A stretch of 64,000 nt of DNA from Citrobacter sp. wls619 (GCF_005281345.1 NZ_SZXJ01000095.1:124001-188000), one strand, 5' to 3'; shown: positions 25,745-35,602, counted from the stretch's first letter. Numbers and translations are program-made. The notes: generated by a model from the sequence alone, not told the origin.

Positions 25745-26644
25745 TTATTTGCTCACTGGCGTAAAGAGCGCGGAATAGTCCGCATTACAAATACGCTGCA
25801 CCGCCGGGTGCTGGATCATTCTCTCCGCAAAAATGGCATGGTATTCCTCCATCACATTCTCCACACGTCCAATCTCCACAATCGAATCATCGGCATAGAA
25901 ATTGTTCGAATAGAGCGTGGGCGCAACGAAAATGGCATTGTGCGTGGCACCAAAGGCTTTCATCAATGCAGCATCATCAAACTCACCGAGGATTTCAACA
26001 TTCAGCCCCTGAGAATTAATCCAGTTCAGCAGCTTACGCCCCAGCATTGAACGACGACCAGGGATCAGCAATCGCCGCTCTTCAAGACAGGCCGGAAATG
26101 GCTTCTCAGGCAAGGGATTCGTGCACCAAAAACTGACACAGCACTCGCCTATTTTCACCGAGAACAGACCTTCCTGCTGCGTCGAATCAATCGGACAATC
26201 TGAGATAATCATATCCAGCTTGTGCTGACTGAGCTGCTCTAGCAGCATCTCATGCGTAGATTCAAAGCAGCGCAGGTGGATTTGTTCATCTTCTACCACA
26301 GCGGCATCCAGCACACTGCTGACCAGCTGTTTTGACAACGCATCCGCCACACCGACATCGAACAATAAATTAGACTCTTTGCGATAGTTCACGATATCCA
26401 GCATCTCCTGGCTTAACGTGAACATTTTATCCGCATAGCGAAAGACTAATTCACCCAGTTCACTGGGCTCCAGTCCGCGCCCCTTACGCTTGAACAATTT
26501 TCCCTGTAAGCGTTCCTCAAGCGCTTTAATCTGCCCAGTAATGGTCTGTGGCGTCAGATAAAGCGCTTCTGCTGCACCAACCACCGAACCTTCTTTATAC
26601 ACATGCCAGAAGTAATACAGGTGGTTGTAATTGATATGAGACAT
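25745..26644 (-). CDS. nhaR: NhaR, LysR-type activator of nhaA
   Basis: A 299-residue LysR-family regulator. The N-terminal winged helix-turn-helix ([20 protein letters not shown], then a [15 protein letters not shown] recognition segment) spans about residues 4-48, and the rest is the effector domain. It senses sodium and activates nhaA in E. coli. It lies 37 bases after nhaA on the same strand. No IS1 sits between it and rpsT, unlike K-12. Confidence 0.97.
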   Translation of the reverse strand: MSHINYNHLYYFWHVYKEGSVVGAAEALYLTPQTITGQIKALEERLQGKLFKRKGRGLEPSELGELVFRYADKMFTLSQEMLDIVNYRKESNLLFDVGVADALSKQLVSSVLDAAVVEDEQIHLRCFESTHEMLLEQLSQHKLDMIISDCPIDSTQQEGLFSVKIGECCVSFWCTNPLPEKPFPACLEERRLLIPGRRSMLGRKLLNWINSQGLNVEILGEFDDAALMKAFGATHNAIFVAPTLYSNNFYADDSIVEIGRVENVMEEYHAIFAERMIQHPAVQRICNADYSALFTPVSK

Positions 26645-26681
26645 ACTCTCTCCCTGAAAATTGTCACAAAGCGTCAGCCGA

Positions 26682-27848
26682 TCAGGCTGACATGTTCAAT
26701 CGAGTGCGTAACCAGCAATAGCCGATCACTGCCGACAGCAAAGAACCGATCAGGATCCCCAGTTTTGCCCAGTTAATCAGCGCTGGATCAACGCTGCCAA
26801 ACGCCAGGCTGGCAATGAAAATCGACATGGTGAAACCAATGCCGCACAGAATACCCACCGCCATGATCTGCTGGAAATTCGTGCCTTCAGGCAACTGTGC
26901 CAGCTTCAGGCGGAGCGCCAGCCAGCAGAACAGGCTAATCCCCAGCGGCTTACCGATGAGCAGGCCAGCGATAATTCCCAGCGGCAGAATCGAGGTCAAT
27001 CCATCCAGCGTAACGCCCTGTAACGAAACACCTGCGTTAGCAAAGGCAAACAGTGGCAGAATCAGATAAGCCACCCACGGATGCAGGACGTGCTCCAGAC
27101 GCTTCGCCGGTGAGCGCCCATGTTTTTCCTTTAACGGAATGAAGAAACCCACAATCACCCCGGCTAGAGTCGCGTGCACGCCAGATTTCAGTACCGCAGT
27201 CCACAGCACCACGCCGACCAGAATGTAAATACCCGTCCGTCTTACGCCACACAGATTCAACGCAGCCAGGATAACAATGGCCAGAGCGGCAACCCCCAAC
27301 GAAAGCAGTGAAAGGTCGCTGGTGTAGAACAACGCAATAATCACGATAGCGCCGAGGTCATCAATAATCGCCAGCGCCATCAGGAAGATTTTCAGCGCCA
27401 GCGGGACACGACTGCCCAGCAGCGCCAGCACGCCTAACGCAAAAGCAATATCCGTTGCTGCAGGGATAGCCCACCCTTCACGAGTGATGGGATCGGCATA
27501 GTTAAATGCCAGATACAGCAACGCCGGAACAATCATGCCGCCAATCGCCGCAATGATCGGGAACGCCGCCTGACGCAAACTGGCAAGCGATCCCTGCATC
27601 AGTTCACGCTTCACTTCCAGACCGATCAGCAGGAAAAACACCGCCATCAAGGCATCGTTGATCCACAACAGCATGTTTTTGTTGATCTCAAGCGCGCCAA
27701 CCCGCAGTTGAACGGGCGTCTCCAGAAAGGCGTGGTACCATCCACTGGTGACCCCGATATTGGCCATCAACATAGCTACCGCTGCAGCGATGATCAGAAT
27801 GATGCCGCCCGAGGCGTCGCTACTAAAAAAACGATGTAGATGTTTCAC
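26682..27848 (-). CDS. nhaA: NhaA, Na+/H+ antiporter
   Basis: A 388-residue inner-membrane antiporter with about 12 helices. The ion-binding residues Asp133 (ATDIAF), Asp163 and Asp164 (IIDDLGAI) fall at the E. coli numbers. It expels sodium in exchange for protons and supports growth in salt and at alkaline pH. First gene of nhaAR. Confidence 0.98.
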   Translation of the reverse strand: MKHLHRFFSSDASGGIILIIAAAVAMLMANIGVTSGWYHAFLETPVQLRVGALEINKNMLLWINDALMAVFFLLIGLEVKRELMQGSLASLRQAAFPIIAAIGGMIVPALLYLAFNYADPITREGWAIPAATDIAFALGVLALLGSRVPLALKIFLMALAIIDDLGAIVIIALFYTSDLSLLSLGVAALAIVILAALNLCGVRRTGIYILVGVVLWTAVLKSGVHATLAGVIVGFFIPLKEKHGRSPAKRLEHVLHPWVAYLILPLFAFANAGVSLQGVTLDGLTSILPLGIIAGLLIGKPLGISLFCWLALRLKLAQLPEGTNFQQIMAVGILCGIGFTMSIFIASLAFGSVDPALINWAKLGILIGSLLSAVIGYCWLRTRLNMSA

Positions 27849-27935
27849 TTTTATTCTCTCTATTGGGTGAATACTTCGTAATTACTATCTTACACCCTCA
27901 AAAAGCTCGTTAAAATTAGATTATTCATGATGGAT

Positions 27936-27954
27936 AGATCGGTTTTTACGATCT
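27936..27954. promoter_or_regulatory. Candidate NhaR operator upstream of nhaA
   Basis: AGATCG-N7-CGATCT is a perfect inverted repeat about 90 bases upstream of the nhaA start and contains the T-N11-A pattern of LysR-type sites. A second perfect repeat, ATTTTCCG-AA-CGGAAAAT, lies at 27976-27993. NhaR binds this gap in E. coli, but its assignment to either repeat here is inference. Confidence 0.45.
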
Positions 27955-28000
27955 AAAAAAGAAAAGTTGATAAAGATTTTCCGAACGGAAAATAGAAATA

Positions 28001-28034
28001 AAAAAGCCTGAAACTTTTCAGTCCCAGGCTTTTT
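28001..28034 (-). terminator. Terminator of dnaKJ
   Basis: Stem AAAAAGCCTG / CAGGCTTTTT (28001-28010 and 28025-28034) with an inner ACT/AGT pairing. It ends in a T run on the minus strand, 20 bases after the dnaJ stop. Confidence 0.9.
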
Positions 28035-28053
28035 ATCAGATGTAAGGCAGTAA

Positions 28054-29187
28054 TTAGCGCGTCAGATCGTCAAAGAACTTCTTCACACCGTCGAAGAAGC
28101 TTTTGGAACGCGGACTGTTTTGCTCGCCGGTCGGGCCGCCAAAGCTGTCCTGCAGATCTTTCAGTAACTGTTTCTGTTTGTCGTTCAGACCCACCGGGGT
28201 TTCAACCACTACGCGACACAGCAGATCGCCCTGCGCACCACCGCGAACAGATTTTACGCCTTTACCACGCATACGGAACAGTTTGCCCGTTTGCGTTTCA
28301 CCCGGAATTTTTAACTTCACACGGCCGTCCAGCGTCGGGACTTCAATCTCGCCACCCAGTGCAGCCATCGCAAAGTTAATCGGCACTTCGCAGTACAGGT
28401 TATTGCCTTCACGTTCGAAAATTGGGTGCTGTTTTACCTGCACCTGAACGTACAAATCACCTGCCGGCGCGCCATGCTCGCCCGCTTCACCTTCACCCGC
28501 TAAGCGAATGCGGTCACCGGTATCAACCCCTGCCGGGATCTTAACGGACAGCGTTTTACTTTTCTCTACGCGACCATGACCGTGGCATTTGTTGCACGGA
28601 TCTTTGATCAGCGTACCGCGGCCCTGACAGTGTGGACAGGTCTGCTGTACGGCGAAAAAGCCCTGGCGCATCTGCACCTGACCAGAACCATGACAGGTTG
28701 GACAAGTCTGCGGCTGAGTGCCTGCCTTCGCACCGCTGCCGTGGCAAACGTCACACTCTTCCAGGGTAGGAATACGGATCTCTTTGGTGACGCCACGCAC
28801 GGCTTCTTCCAGAGTGAGATCCATGTTGTAACGTAAATCAGCACCACGTGAGGCGCGCTGACGACCACGACCGCCGCCAAAAATATCGCCAAACACGTCA
28901 CCAAAGATATCGCTGAAGTCAGCCCCGCCGCCAAAACCGCCGCCGCCGCCCATGCCGCCTTGCTCAAACGCAGCATGACCGTACTGATCGTAAGCCGCAC
29001 GTTTTTGCGCATCGGTCAGGATCTCGTACGCTTCTTTGATCTCTTTAAACTTGGCTTCGGCCTCTTTATCACCCTGGTTGCGGTCCGGGTGAAATTTCAT
29101 GGCCAGGCGCTTGTAGGCCTTTTTGATTTCACGCTCTTCCGCTGATTTGGAAACGCCTAAAATCTCGTAATAGTCTTGCTTAGCCAT
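28054..29187 (-). CDS. dnaJ: DnaJ (Hsp40), co-chaperone
   Basis: A 377-residue type A J-protein. The J domain (1-70) carries HPD at about residues 33-35. A Gly/Phe-rich linker follows, then four zinc-binding repeats of CxxCxGxG type ([32 protein letters not shown]) at about residues 145-210, and a C-terminal substrate-binding part. It delivers clients to DnaK and stimulates its ATPase. One residue longer than E. coli DnaJ. Confidence 0.99.
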   Translation of the reverse strand: MAKQDYYEILGVSKSAEEREIKKAYKRLAMKFHPDRNQGDKEAEAKFKEIKEAYEILTDAQKRAAYDQYGHAAFEQGGMGGGGGFGGGADFSDIFGDVFGDIFGGGRGRQRASRGADLRYNMDLTLEEAVRGVTKEIRIPTLEECDVCHGSGAKAGTQPQTCPTCHGSGQVQMRQGFFAVQQTCPHCQGRGTLIKDPCNKCHGHGRVEKSKTLSVKIPAGVDTGDRIRLAGEGEAGEHGAPAGDLYVQVQVKQHPIFEREGNNLYCEVPINFAMAALGGEIEVPTLDGRVKLKIPGETQTGKLFRMRGKGVKSVRGGAQGDLLCRVVVETPVGLNDKQKQLLKDLQDSFGGPTGEQNSPRSKSFFDGVKKFFDDLTR

Positions 29188-29212
29188 CTCTTTTTATCTG
29201 CCCCTAACATGC

Positions 29213-29249
29213 GTGCACGGGCGGAGAGGAAACCTCTTCGCCCGTGCCA
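29213..29249 (-). ncRNA. Hairpin in the dnaK-dnaJ gap, position of K-12 tpke11
   Basis: GCACGGGCG / CGCCCGTGC (29215-29223 and 29239-29247) and an inner AGAGG / CCTCT stem form one long hairpin in the 85 bp dnaK-dnaJ space. In E. coli K-12 the same interval is annotated as the small RNA tpke11. There is no U tract, so it is probably not a terminator. It may be a processing or attenuation structure in the dicistronic message; an independent RNA is not shown by the sequence. Confidence 0.45.
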
Positions 29250-29272
29250 GTAATTACCCGTTCAAAGGGCGA

Positions 29273-31195
29273 TTATTTTTTGTCTTTCACTTCTTCAAAC
29301 TCAGCGTCGACAACGTCGTCATCTTTCGCGTTGTTTGCAGAAGCATCAGCGCCTGCTGCACCAGCCTGCTGCTGTGCGTGCTGCTGCTGAGCGATTTCCA
29401 TCAGTTTCTGGGAAACCTGCGCCAGTGCCTGCATTTTCGCTTCGATATCCGCTTTGTCTTCGCCTTTCAGAGACGTTTCCAGCGCGGTCAGTGCAGACTC
29501 GATGGCAGTTTTGTCGTCAGCTGGCAGTTTATCGCCGGCTTCTTCAACCTGCTTACGCGTGCTGTGCAGCAGATGGTCGCCCTGGTTGCGGGTCTGAACC
29601 AGCTCTTCGAACTTACGGTCAGATTCCGCGTTCGCTTCTGCTTCGCGAACCATTTTCTGAATTTCTTCTTCGTTCAGACCAGAAGAAGCCTTGATGGTGA
29701 TCTTCTGCTCTTTACCACTGTTTTTATCTTTCGCAGAAACGTGCAGGATACCGTCGGCGTCGATGTCAAAAGTCACTTCGATCTGCGGCATACCGCGCGG
29801 TGCCGGGCTGATACCATCCAGATTAAACTGACCCAGATCTTTGTTATCAGCGGCGCGTTTACGTTCACCCTGCAGCACATGGATGGTTACCGCAGACTGG
29901 TTGTCTTCAGCGGTAGAGAACACCTGGCTGTGCTTGGTCGGGATAGTGGTGTTTTTCGCGATCAGTGGAGTCATCACGCCACCCATGGTTTCGATACCCA
30001 GAGACAGCGGAGTAACGTCCAGCAGCAGCACGTCTTTCACATCACCGGTCAATACACCACCCTGAACGGCAGCACCAATTGCCACTGCTTCGTCCGGGTT
30101 AACGTCTTTACGCGGCTCTTTACCGAAGAACTCAGCAACTTTCTTCTGAACCATTGGCATACGCGTCTGACCACCAACCAGGATGACATCCTGAACGTCG
30201 GAAACAGACAGACCAGCATCCTGCAGAGCTACTTTCAGCGGCTCGATAGAACGGTTAACCAGGTCTTCAACCAGGCTTTCCAGTTTCGCACGAGTCACTT
30301 TGATGTTCATGTGTTTCGGACCGGTCGCGTCTGCAGTGATGTACGGCAGGTTCACGTCGGTCTGCTGAGCGGAAGACAGTTCAATCTTCGCTTTCTCAGC
30401 GGCTTCTTTCAGACGCTGCATCGCCAGCGGGTCGTTACGCAGGTCGATACCCTGATCTTTCTTAAATTCGTCAACCAGGTAGTTGATCATACGGCTGTCG
30501 AAGTCTTCACCACCCAGGTGGGTATCACCGTTGGTTGCCAGAACTTCGAAGGTTTTCTCGCCGTCAACTTCGTCGATTTCGATAATAGAGATATCGAAAG
30601 TACCACCACCGAGGTCATAAACCGCGATAGTACGGTTGCCGACTTCTTTATCCAGACCGTAAGCCAGCGCAGCGGCAGTCGGTTCGTTGATGATACGTTT
30701 TACTTCCAGACCTGCGATACGGCCGGCGTCTTTGGTTGCCTGACGCTGAGCATCGTTAAAGTATGCAGGAACGGTGATAACGGCTTCAGTTACCGGTTCA
30801 CCCAGGTAATCTTCAGCGGTTTTCTTCATTTTTTTCAGCACTTCAGCAGAAATCTGCGGCGGTGCCATTTTCTGACCTTTTACGTCAATCCATGCATCAC
30901 CGTTGTCAGCACCGATGATTTTGTACGGCATGATGGCTTCATCACGCTGTACTTCTTCGTCCTGGAAGCGGCGGCCAATCAGGCGTTTAATCGCAAACAG
31001 GGTGTTTTGCGGGTTTGTCACTGCCTGACGTTTAGCCGGCTGACCAACCAGAGTTTCACCATCCTGGGTATAAGCAATGATAGAAGGCGTGGTGCGATCG
31101 CCCTCGGCGTTCTCCAGCACACGTGCAGTAGTGCCATCCATAATCGCTACACAAGAGTTGGTAGTACCCAGGTCGATACCAATAATTTTACCCAT
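29273..31195 (-). CDS. dnaK: DnaK (Hsp70), chaperone ATPase
   Basis: A 640-residue Hsp70. The ATPase domain (about 1-385) opens with [10 protein letters not shown] and contains [13 protein letters not shown] near residue 195. The linker and substrate-binding domain follow, and an acidic C-terminus ([11 protein letters not shown]) ends the protein. It refolds and stabilises proteins with DnaJ and GrpE and controls sigma-32 levels. Two residues longer than K-12 DnaK. First gene of dnaKJ. Confidence 0.99.
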   Translation of the reverse strand: MGKIIGIDLGTTNSCVAIMDGTTARVLENAEGDRTTPSIIAYTQDGETLVGQPAKRQAVTNPQNTLFAIKRLIGRRFQDEEVQRDEAIMPYKIIGADNGDAWIDVKGQKMAPPQISAEVLKKMKKTAEDYLGEPVTEAVITVPAYFNDAQRQATKDAGRIAGLEVKRIINEPTAAALAYGLDKEVGNRTIAVYDLGGGTFDISIIEIDEVDGEKTFEVLATNGDTHLGGEDFDSRMINYLVDEFKKDQGIDLRNDPLAMQRLKEAAEKAKIELSSAQQTDVNLPYITADATGPKHMNIKVTRAKLESLVEDLVNRSIEPLKVALQDAGLSVSDVQDVILVGGQTRMPMVQKKVAEFFGKEPRKDVNPDEAVAIGAAVQGGVLTGDVKDVLLLDVTPLSLGIETMGGVMTPLIAKNTTIPTKHSQVFSTAEDNQSAVTIHVLQGERKRAADNKDLGQFNLDGISPAPRGMPQIEVTFDIDADGILHVSAKDKNSGKEQKITIKASSGLNEEEIQKMVREAEANAESDRKFEELVQTRNQGDHLLHSTRKQVEEAGDKLPADDKTAIESALTALETSLKGEDKADIEAKMQALAQVSQKLMEIAQQQHAQQQAGAAGADASANNAKDDDVVDAEFEEVKDKK

Positions 31196-31318
31196 CTAAA
31201 CGTCTCCACTAAAAATTCGGTCATCATGTGGTTGTGAATCTGTAATAAGGGCGAAACGTGCGGTTTCAACTACCCTGAATCGTTTTTTTTCAGACTCACC
31301 ACTGCGGTTGTCTACAAG

Positions 31319-31349
31319 ATGGGGTCGTAACCCACGTCATCAAGGGGGG
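31319..31349 (-). promoter_or_regulatory. Sigma-32 heat-shock promoter of dnaKJ
   Basis: On the minus strand the -35 region reads CCCCTTGATGA (CTTGAT at 31339-31344) and the -10 region CCCCAT (31319-31324), 14 bases apart, the sigma-32 pattern of E. coli dnaK P1. The rest of the 383 bp gap to yaaI (31196-31578) holds the dnaK leader and an AT-rich stretch with no gene. Confidence 0.88.
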
Positions 31350-31578
31350 CATGAAAATTTTTTTTAGCGTCGTGGCAATAAAATGAGGGAAAAATGGCTG
31401 AAATGTACAATTGCGAATAATCACCACCCAAAATGTATACACAAAGCCAATAACAAAAAACCAATCATTCATCTAAAAATTGTAATAAAAAGAAAAGATT
31501 ACAGGAATGAATCATTTTTCTGGCGGCGTTAAGATGACGGCAACGAACATATTTTTGAACCCGCCTAAGAGAAACACC

Positions 31579-31983
31579 ATGAAAGCCGCATTAACACTTC
31601 CCGCCAGCCTGTTGGCGGGTCTTCTACTGAGCAGCGCCGCGCACGCTAACGATCATAAAGTTCTCGGTATGATTGCGATGCCCAGAAATGAAACCAACGA
31701 TCTGACACTTAAAATTCCCGTTTGCCGCGTAGTGAAACGCATCCAGCTCACCGCCGACCGTGGCGATATCCACCTGAGCGGTGCGTCTGTTTATTTCAAA
31801 GCTGCACGCATGGCCAGTCAAAGCCTGAATGTCCCTTCATCCATTAAAGAGGGGCAGACCACCAATTGGATCAATATTAATAGCGACAACGACAACAAAC
31901 GCTGTGTCTCCAAAATTACCTTCTCTGGTCAGTCGGTAAACTCGTCTGATATGGCAACGTTGAAAATCATTGGCGACGACTAA
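31579..31983 (+). CDS. yaaI: YaaI, small secreted protein (DUF2541/UPF0412)
   Basis: A 134-residue protein of unknown function. The first 23 residues are a signal peptide ending SAAHA, so the mature form is periplasmic. Two cysteines (PVCRVV and KRCVSK) could form a disulfide. I chose ATG 31579 for the signal peptide and E. coli length; the frame is open a further 24 codons upstream. It is divergent from dnaK and followed by yaaW after 26 bases. Confidence 0.93.
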   Translation: MKAALTLPASLLAGLLLSSAAHANDHKVLGMIAMPRNETNDLTLKIPVCRVVKRIQLTADRGDIHLSGASVYFKAARMASQSLNVPSSIKEGQTTNWININSDNDNKRCVSKITFSGQSVNSSDMATLKIIGDD

Positions 31984-32009
31984 TCCCTTCTGCATAAGTA
32001 GAACTCAGT

Positions 32010-32723
32010 ATGAATGTCACGTATTTGAATGACGACGATCTCGCTTTTCTCCAGCATTGTAGTGAGGAGCAACTCGCCGACATCACCCGTTTACTCACCC
32101 ATAACGAAAAAGGGAAAGCCCGCCTGTCGAGCGTTCTGAGTCATAACGAATTGTTTAAATCGATGGAAGGACACCCGGAACAGCACCGCCGCAACTGGCA
32201 ATTAATCGCAGGCGAGCTTCAACATTACGGCGGTGACAGTATTGCCAACAAATTGCGCGGACACGGGAAATTATACCGGGCGATTTTGCTGGATGTCTCA
32301 AAGCGGCTAAAGCTCAAAGCAGACAAAGAGATGTCTACGTTCGAAATTGAACAGTATCTACTGGAACATTTTTTACGCAACACCTGGCAAAAAATGGATG
32401 CTGAGCACAAGCAAGAATTTCTGCAGGCGGTCGATGCAAAAGTCTCTGAGCTGGAAGAACTGTTGCCGCTATTAATGAAAGACCGCAATCTGGCAAAAGG
32501 GGTGTCTCACCTGCTCTCCGGCCAGTTAACCCGAATTTTGCGTACGCACGCTGCAGTTAGCGTCATCGGGCACGGACTCTTGCGCGGCGCAGGGCTTGGC
32601 GGCCCAGTGGGGGCTGCCTTAAACGGCGTAAAAGCCGTGAGTGGAAGTGCCTATCGGGTCACCATTCCGGCCGTGCTGCAAATCGCCTGTCTGCGCCGAA
32701 TAATCAACACCTCACAAGCGTGA
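32010..32723 (+). CDS. yaaW: YaaW, UPF0174 protein of unknown function
   Basis: A 237-residue protein, close to E. coli YaaW throughout. The N-terminal half is charged and mostly helical (FLQHCSEEQLADI...). The C-terminal part (about residues 180-230) is hydrophobic and glycine-rich (GHGLLRGAGLGGPVGAALNG), suggesting membrane association. No function is known. It probably shares a transcript with yaaI. Confidence 0.92.
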   Translation: MNVTYLNDDDLAFLQHCSEEQLADITRLLTHNEKGKARLSSVLSHNELFKSMEGHPEQHRRNWQLIAGELQHYGGDSIANKLRGHGKLYRAILLDVSKRLKLKADKEMSTFEIEQYLLEHFLRNTWQKMDAEHKQEFLQAVDAKVSELEELLPLLMKDRNLAKGVSHLLSGQLTRILRTHAAVSVIGHGLLRGAGLGGPVGAALNGVKAVSGSAYRVTIPAVLQIACLRRIINTSQA

Positions 32724-32803
32724 TGCTCGTCACAGGGGAAAATAATTCATTTTCCCTTCGTTAGATCATAGACAGTGCCCTCTCCCCTGATTATCATGCC
32801 GCG

Positions 32804-32831
32804 CCCCGAAGACTGTGATCGTTATTCGGGG
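32804..32831. promoter_or_regulatory. Inverted repeat in the satP upstream region
   Basis: CCCCGAA-N14-TTCGGGG lies about 40 bases upstream of satP. It could be an operator or a leader hairpin. I do not recognise a regulator. Confidence 0.45.
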
Positions 32832-32872
32832 AAACTATTTCACCATTCAATCAATGATGATTTTGAGGAATT

Positions 32873-33439
32873 ATGGGCAACACTAAGTTGGCTAATCCGG
32901 CACCGCTGGGCCTGATGGGCTTTGGCATGACCACCATTCTGCTTAACCTGCACAACGCGGGTTTCTTCGCCTTTGATGTTATTATTCTGGCGATGGGAAT
33001 TTTCTACGGCGGTATCGCGCAAATTTTTGCCGGCCTGCTGGAATATAAAAAAGGCAATACCTTCGGTTTAACCGCCTTTACCTCCTACGGTTCGTTCTGG
33101 CTGACGCTGGTTGCGATCCTGATCATGCCGAAAATGGGCCTGGCAGAGGCAACAAATGGTCAGTTCCTGGGCGTATACCTAGGTCTGTGGGGTGTGTTCA
33201 CTCTGTTCATGTTCTTCGGCACGTTGAAAGCCGCCCGCGCATTACAGTTTGTCTTCCTGAGCCTGACGGTGCTGTTCGCACTGCTGGCCGTTGGCAACAT
33301 TGTCGGTAATGAAGCCATTATCCACGTTGCAGGTTGGGTTGGCCTGGTGTGTGGCGCAAGCGCCGTTTACCTGGCGATGGGTGAAGTACTGAACGAACAG
33401 TTTGGTCGTACCATCCTGCCGATTGGTGAAGCGCACTAA
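32873..33439 (+). CDS. satP: SatP (YaaH), acetate/succinate-proton symporter
   Basis: A 188-residue inner-membrane protein of the AceTr (GPR1/FUN34/YaaH) family with six hydrophobic helices. The family signature NPAPLGL is at residues 8-14. It takes up acetate and succinate with protons. Length equals E. coli SatP. It converges with the MFS gene downstream. Confidence 0.97.
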   Translation: MGNTKLANPAPLGLMGFGMTTILLNLHNAGFFAFDVIILAMGIFYGGIAQIFAGLLEYKKGNTFGLTAFTSYGSFWLTLVAILIMPKMGLAEATNGQFLGVYLGLWGVFTLFMFFGTLKAARALQFVFLSLTVLFALLAVGNIVGNEAIIHVAGWVGLVCGASAVYLAMGEVLNEQFGRTILPIGEAH

Positions 33440-33446
33440 TCGACGT

Positions 33447-33468
33447 TATCCCCCCTTTCGGGGGGATA
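33447..33468. terminator. GC-rich hairpin between convergent satP and MFS gene
   Basis: A perfect 9 bp stem TATCCCCCC / GGGGGGATA with TTTC loop in the 33 bp gap. The following T run is short on both strands, so termination in either direction is plausible but not certain. Confidence 0.65.
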
Positions 33469-33472
33469 TTCC

Positions 33473-34780
33473 TTACAAGCGCTGTAACGCCCCCTGCGCG
33501 CTCGCATCGTGATGATAAATATCCTGCCGCAGCCAAATCCCCAGACCTAATCCCACCAGCGATAACGCCAGCACATACCAGGCCGGAGCCATTGGCGACA
33601 CGCTCATTAACATCGTCACGGCGATTGGCGTCAGACCACCAAAAATGGCATAGGAAACGTTGTAGGAAAAGGAGATGCCGGTAAAGCGCACTTCTGCTGG
33701 AAACGCCCGCACCATGACATAAGGAACAGCCCCCACCACACCAACACACAACCCCACCAGTCCGTACAACAGGAACAGATGCTCAGTGTGGCTACCGGTC
33801 AGGTGATAGAAGAACCAACTGGAACAGGCCAACAGTAAGCTACCGATAATGAAGGTTTTGCTGGCACCAACCCTGTCGACAATCAATCCGGCCAGCAGAC
33901 AACCCACGCACAGCATAATAGTAGCGACACTGTTCGCCTGTAACGTCAGCGCCGGGGCAAATCCATATTGCTTCTGCAACCAGACGGGCGACATCAGGAT
34001 CACCACCACAATCCCGGCCGATAACAGCCAGGTCAGCAGCATTGAAATAACCACCGCTTTTTTATGCTTGCTCACCACCGACTTCACCGGCAATTCCTGT
34101 GCCAGCGCCTTACGCTGCTGCATTTCAAGGAAGATAGGCGTTTCCTGCAGCCAACGGCGCAGATACATCGCCACCAGCCCAAACGCCCCGCCCAGCAGGA
34201 ACGGGATACGCCAGCCGTAGTCATGCACCGCCTGCTGCGTCAGGCCGGTGTTCACCAGCGTCGCAACCACCGACCCCAGCAGAATTCCCACCGTCAGTCC
34301 GGCGGTCAGCGTGCCACAGGCAATGCCGATGCGACGCTCCGGTACGTGTTCCGCCACGAATACCCACGCGCCCGGCACTTCTCCGCCAATGGCTGCGCCT
34401 TGCAAAATGCGCATCAGTAGTAACAGCAGCGGCGCAACGATCCCCATTGAGGCATAAGTGGGTAGCAAACCAATTGCCAGCGTCGGTATCGCCATCAGCA
34501 AAATGCTCAAGGTGAACATTTTCTTGCGCCCGACCAGATCGCCAAAGTGCGCCATGATGATGCCGCCCAGCGGACGGGCCAGATAGCCTGCGGCAAAAAT
34601 ACCGAAGGTTTGCACCTGACGTAGCCATTCCGGGATGTCAGCGGGGAAGAAGAGTTCGCCAACGACGGCGGCAAAGAAGACAAAAATAATGAAATCATAA
34701 AACTCCAACGCCCCACCGAGGGCAGCAAGCGTTAGGGTTTTATAATCCTGGCGATTCAGCGGTCGAGAGTGTTGTGACAT
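33473..34780 (-). CDS. MFS transporter, metabolite:H+ symporter type, absent from this locus in K-12
   Basis: A 435-residue inner-membrane transporter with about 12 hydrophobic helices. The MFS loop motif GDLVGRKKMF lies near residue 80, after ARPLGGIIMAHF. This arrangement, with ALEFYDFIIFVFF in helix 1, is typical of the MHS group that includes proline/betaine, citrate and shikimate carriers. The substrate cannot be told from the sequence. It lies downstream of mog on the same strand but behind its own 124 bp region with nested inverted repeats, so it probably has its own promoter. In K-12 satP and mog are adjacent, so this is a gain here or a loss there. Base composition looks similar to its neighbours. 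Confidence 0.9.
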   Translation of the reverse strand: MSQHSRPLNRQDYKTLTLAALGGALEFYDFIIFVFFAAVVGELFFPADIPEWLRQVQTFGIFAAGYLARPLGGIIMAHFGDLVGRKKMFTLSILLMAIPTLAIGLLPTYASMGIVAPLLLLLMRILQGAAIGGEVPGAWVFVAEHVPERRIGIACGTLTAGLTVGILLGSVVATLVNTGLTQQAVHDYGWRIPFLLGGAFGLVAMYLRRWLQETPIFLEMQQRKALAQELPVKSVVSKHKKAVVISMLLTWLLSAGIVVVILMSPVWLQKQYGFAPALTLQANSVATIMLCVGCLLAGLIVDRVGASKTFIIGSLLLACSSWFFYHLTGSHTEHLFLLYGLVGLCVGVVGAVPYVMVRAFPAEVRFTGISFSYNVSYAIFGGLTPIAVTMLMSVSPMAPAWYVLALSLVGLGLGIWLRQDIYHHDASAQGALQRL

Positions 34781-34796
34781 AGCAAACCATGAGTCA

Positions 34797-34870
34797 GTGG
34801 AGTAATTGAATCTGTTCGTCGATATATGTAAAGCAAAAATTACTATATCGTAAACAATTCAATACTCCAC
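34797..34870. repeat. Nested inverted repeats upstream of the MFS gene
   Basis: Outer arms GTGGAGTAATTGAAT (34797-34811) and ATTCAATACTCCAC (34857-34870) match except for one extra A. Inner arms CGATATA (34820-34826) and TATATCG (34844-34850) match perfectly. The structure ends 17 bases before the MFS start codon and fills most of the mog-MFS gap. It may be a double operator. Confidence 0.7.
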
Positions 34871-34904
34871 CGTGATTGCTATTTATATCACGAATAGACT
34901 ACTT

Positions 34905-35492
34905 TCAGGCGTTTGTATCGCGTATTGCGCTTTTAGGTCGAAAAGATGCTACGACAGCCGGTGCAGTTTCCACATACGGCCCATCCAACAACTGTATACA
35001 ATACGGTACACTCGCAAAGATACCCGGCACGATAACCTTACCGTCGGCATCTTTTACGCCTTCCAGCGTTTCTTTGATCGATTTTGGCTGTCCAGGCAGA
35101 TTCAGGATCAGCGCCTGCTTGCGAATGACCCCAACCTGGCGGGAGAGAATAGCCGTCGGTACAAAGTGCAAGCTAATCTGGCGCATTTGCTCACCAAACC
35201 CTGGCATTTGGCGGTCGGCAACAGCCAGCGTGGCATCAGGCGTCACATCGCGACGTGCCGGACCGGTACCACCGGTCGTCAGCACCAGATGACAGCTCAT
35301 TTCATCCACCAGCTCGCATAAGGTCTGTTCGATGATCGCTTGTTCATCCGGGATCAACCGCGTTTGCAGTTCAAAAGGAGTTGTAAGGGCAGACGCCAGC
35401 CACGCTTCAAGAGCCGGGATACCCTTATCCTGGTAAACGCCACTGGAGGCGCGATCGGAAATGGAAACCAGGCCAATGCGTAAAGTGTTCAT
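34905..35492 (-). CDS. mog: Mog, molybdopterin adenylyltransferase
   Basis: A 195-residue MoaB/Mog family protein. The family motif TTGGTGPARRDVTPDA lies near residues 71-86. It adenylates molybdopterin before molybdenum insertion. It lies 110 bases after talB on the same strand, as in E. coli. Length equals E. coli Mog. Confidence 0.97.
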   Translation of the reverse strand: MNTLRIGLVSISDRASSGVYQDKGIPALEAWLASALTTPFELQTRLIPDEQAIIEQTLCELVDEMSCHLVLTTGGTGPARRDVTPDATLAVADRQMPGFGEQMRQISLHFVPTAILSRQVGVIRKQALILNLPGQPKSIKETLEGVKDADGKVIVPGIFASVPYCIQLLDGPYVETAPAVVASFRPKSAIRDTNA

Positions 35493-35570
35493 GATTATTC
35501 CGTTTAAACAGTCTCGTTAAACAGAATGATACACTGCGAAGGGAAGGACAGACAGGTTTCAGAAGAGGTA

Positions 35571-35594
35571 GCGTGACCCCTGTCAGGGCCACGC
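35571..35594 (-). terminator. Hairpin after talB
   Basis: GCGTG...CACGC arms with an inner CCCT/AGGG pairing lie within 35 bases of the talB stop. No T run follows, so it may be a weak terminator or a stabilising 3' structure. Confidence 0.45.
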
Positions 35595-35602
35595 TCTAAT
35601 GA

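Noticed and set aside
27849..28053. Possible hokC/sokC toxin-antitoxin between dnaJ and nhaA
   Set aside because: The gap is only 205 bp and holds a terminator, two inverted repeats and a promoter region. No Hok-like reading frame is present.
29213..31237. 674-codon open frame opposite dnaK
   Set aside because: It is antisense to a highly biased gene. Strong codon bias in dnaK often leaves the opposite strand open; the translation shows no domain and is rich in Phe, Val and His like other shadows.
32225..32488. 87-codon frame opposite yaaW (place of K-12 mbiA/htgA)
   Set aside because: It is much shorter than the K-12 annotation, lies entirely antisense to yaaW and shows no supporting features.
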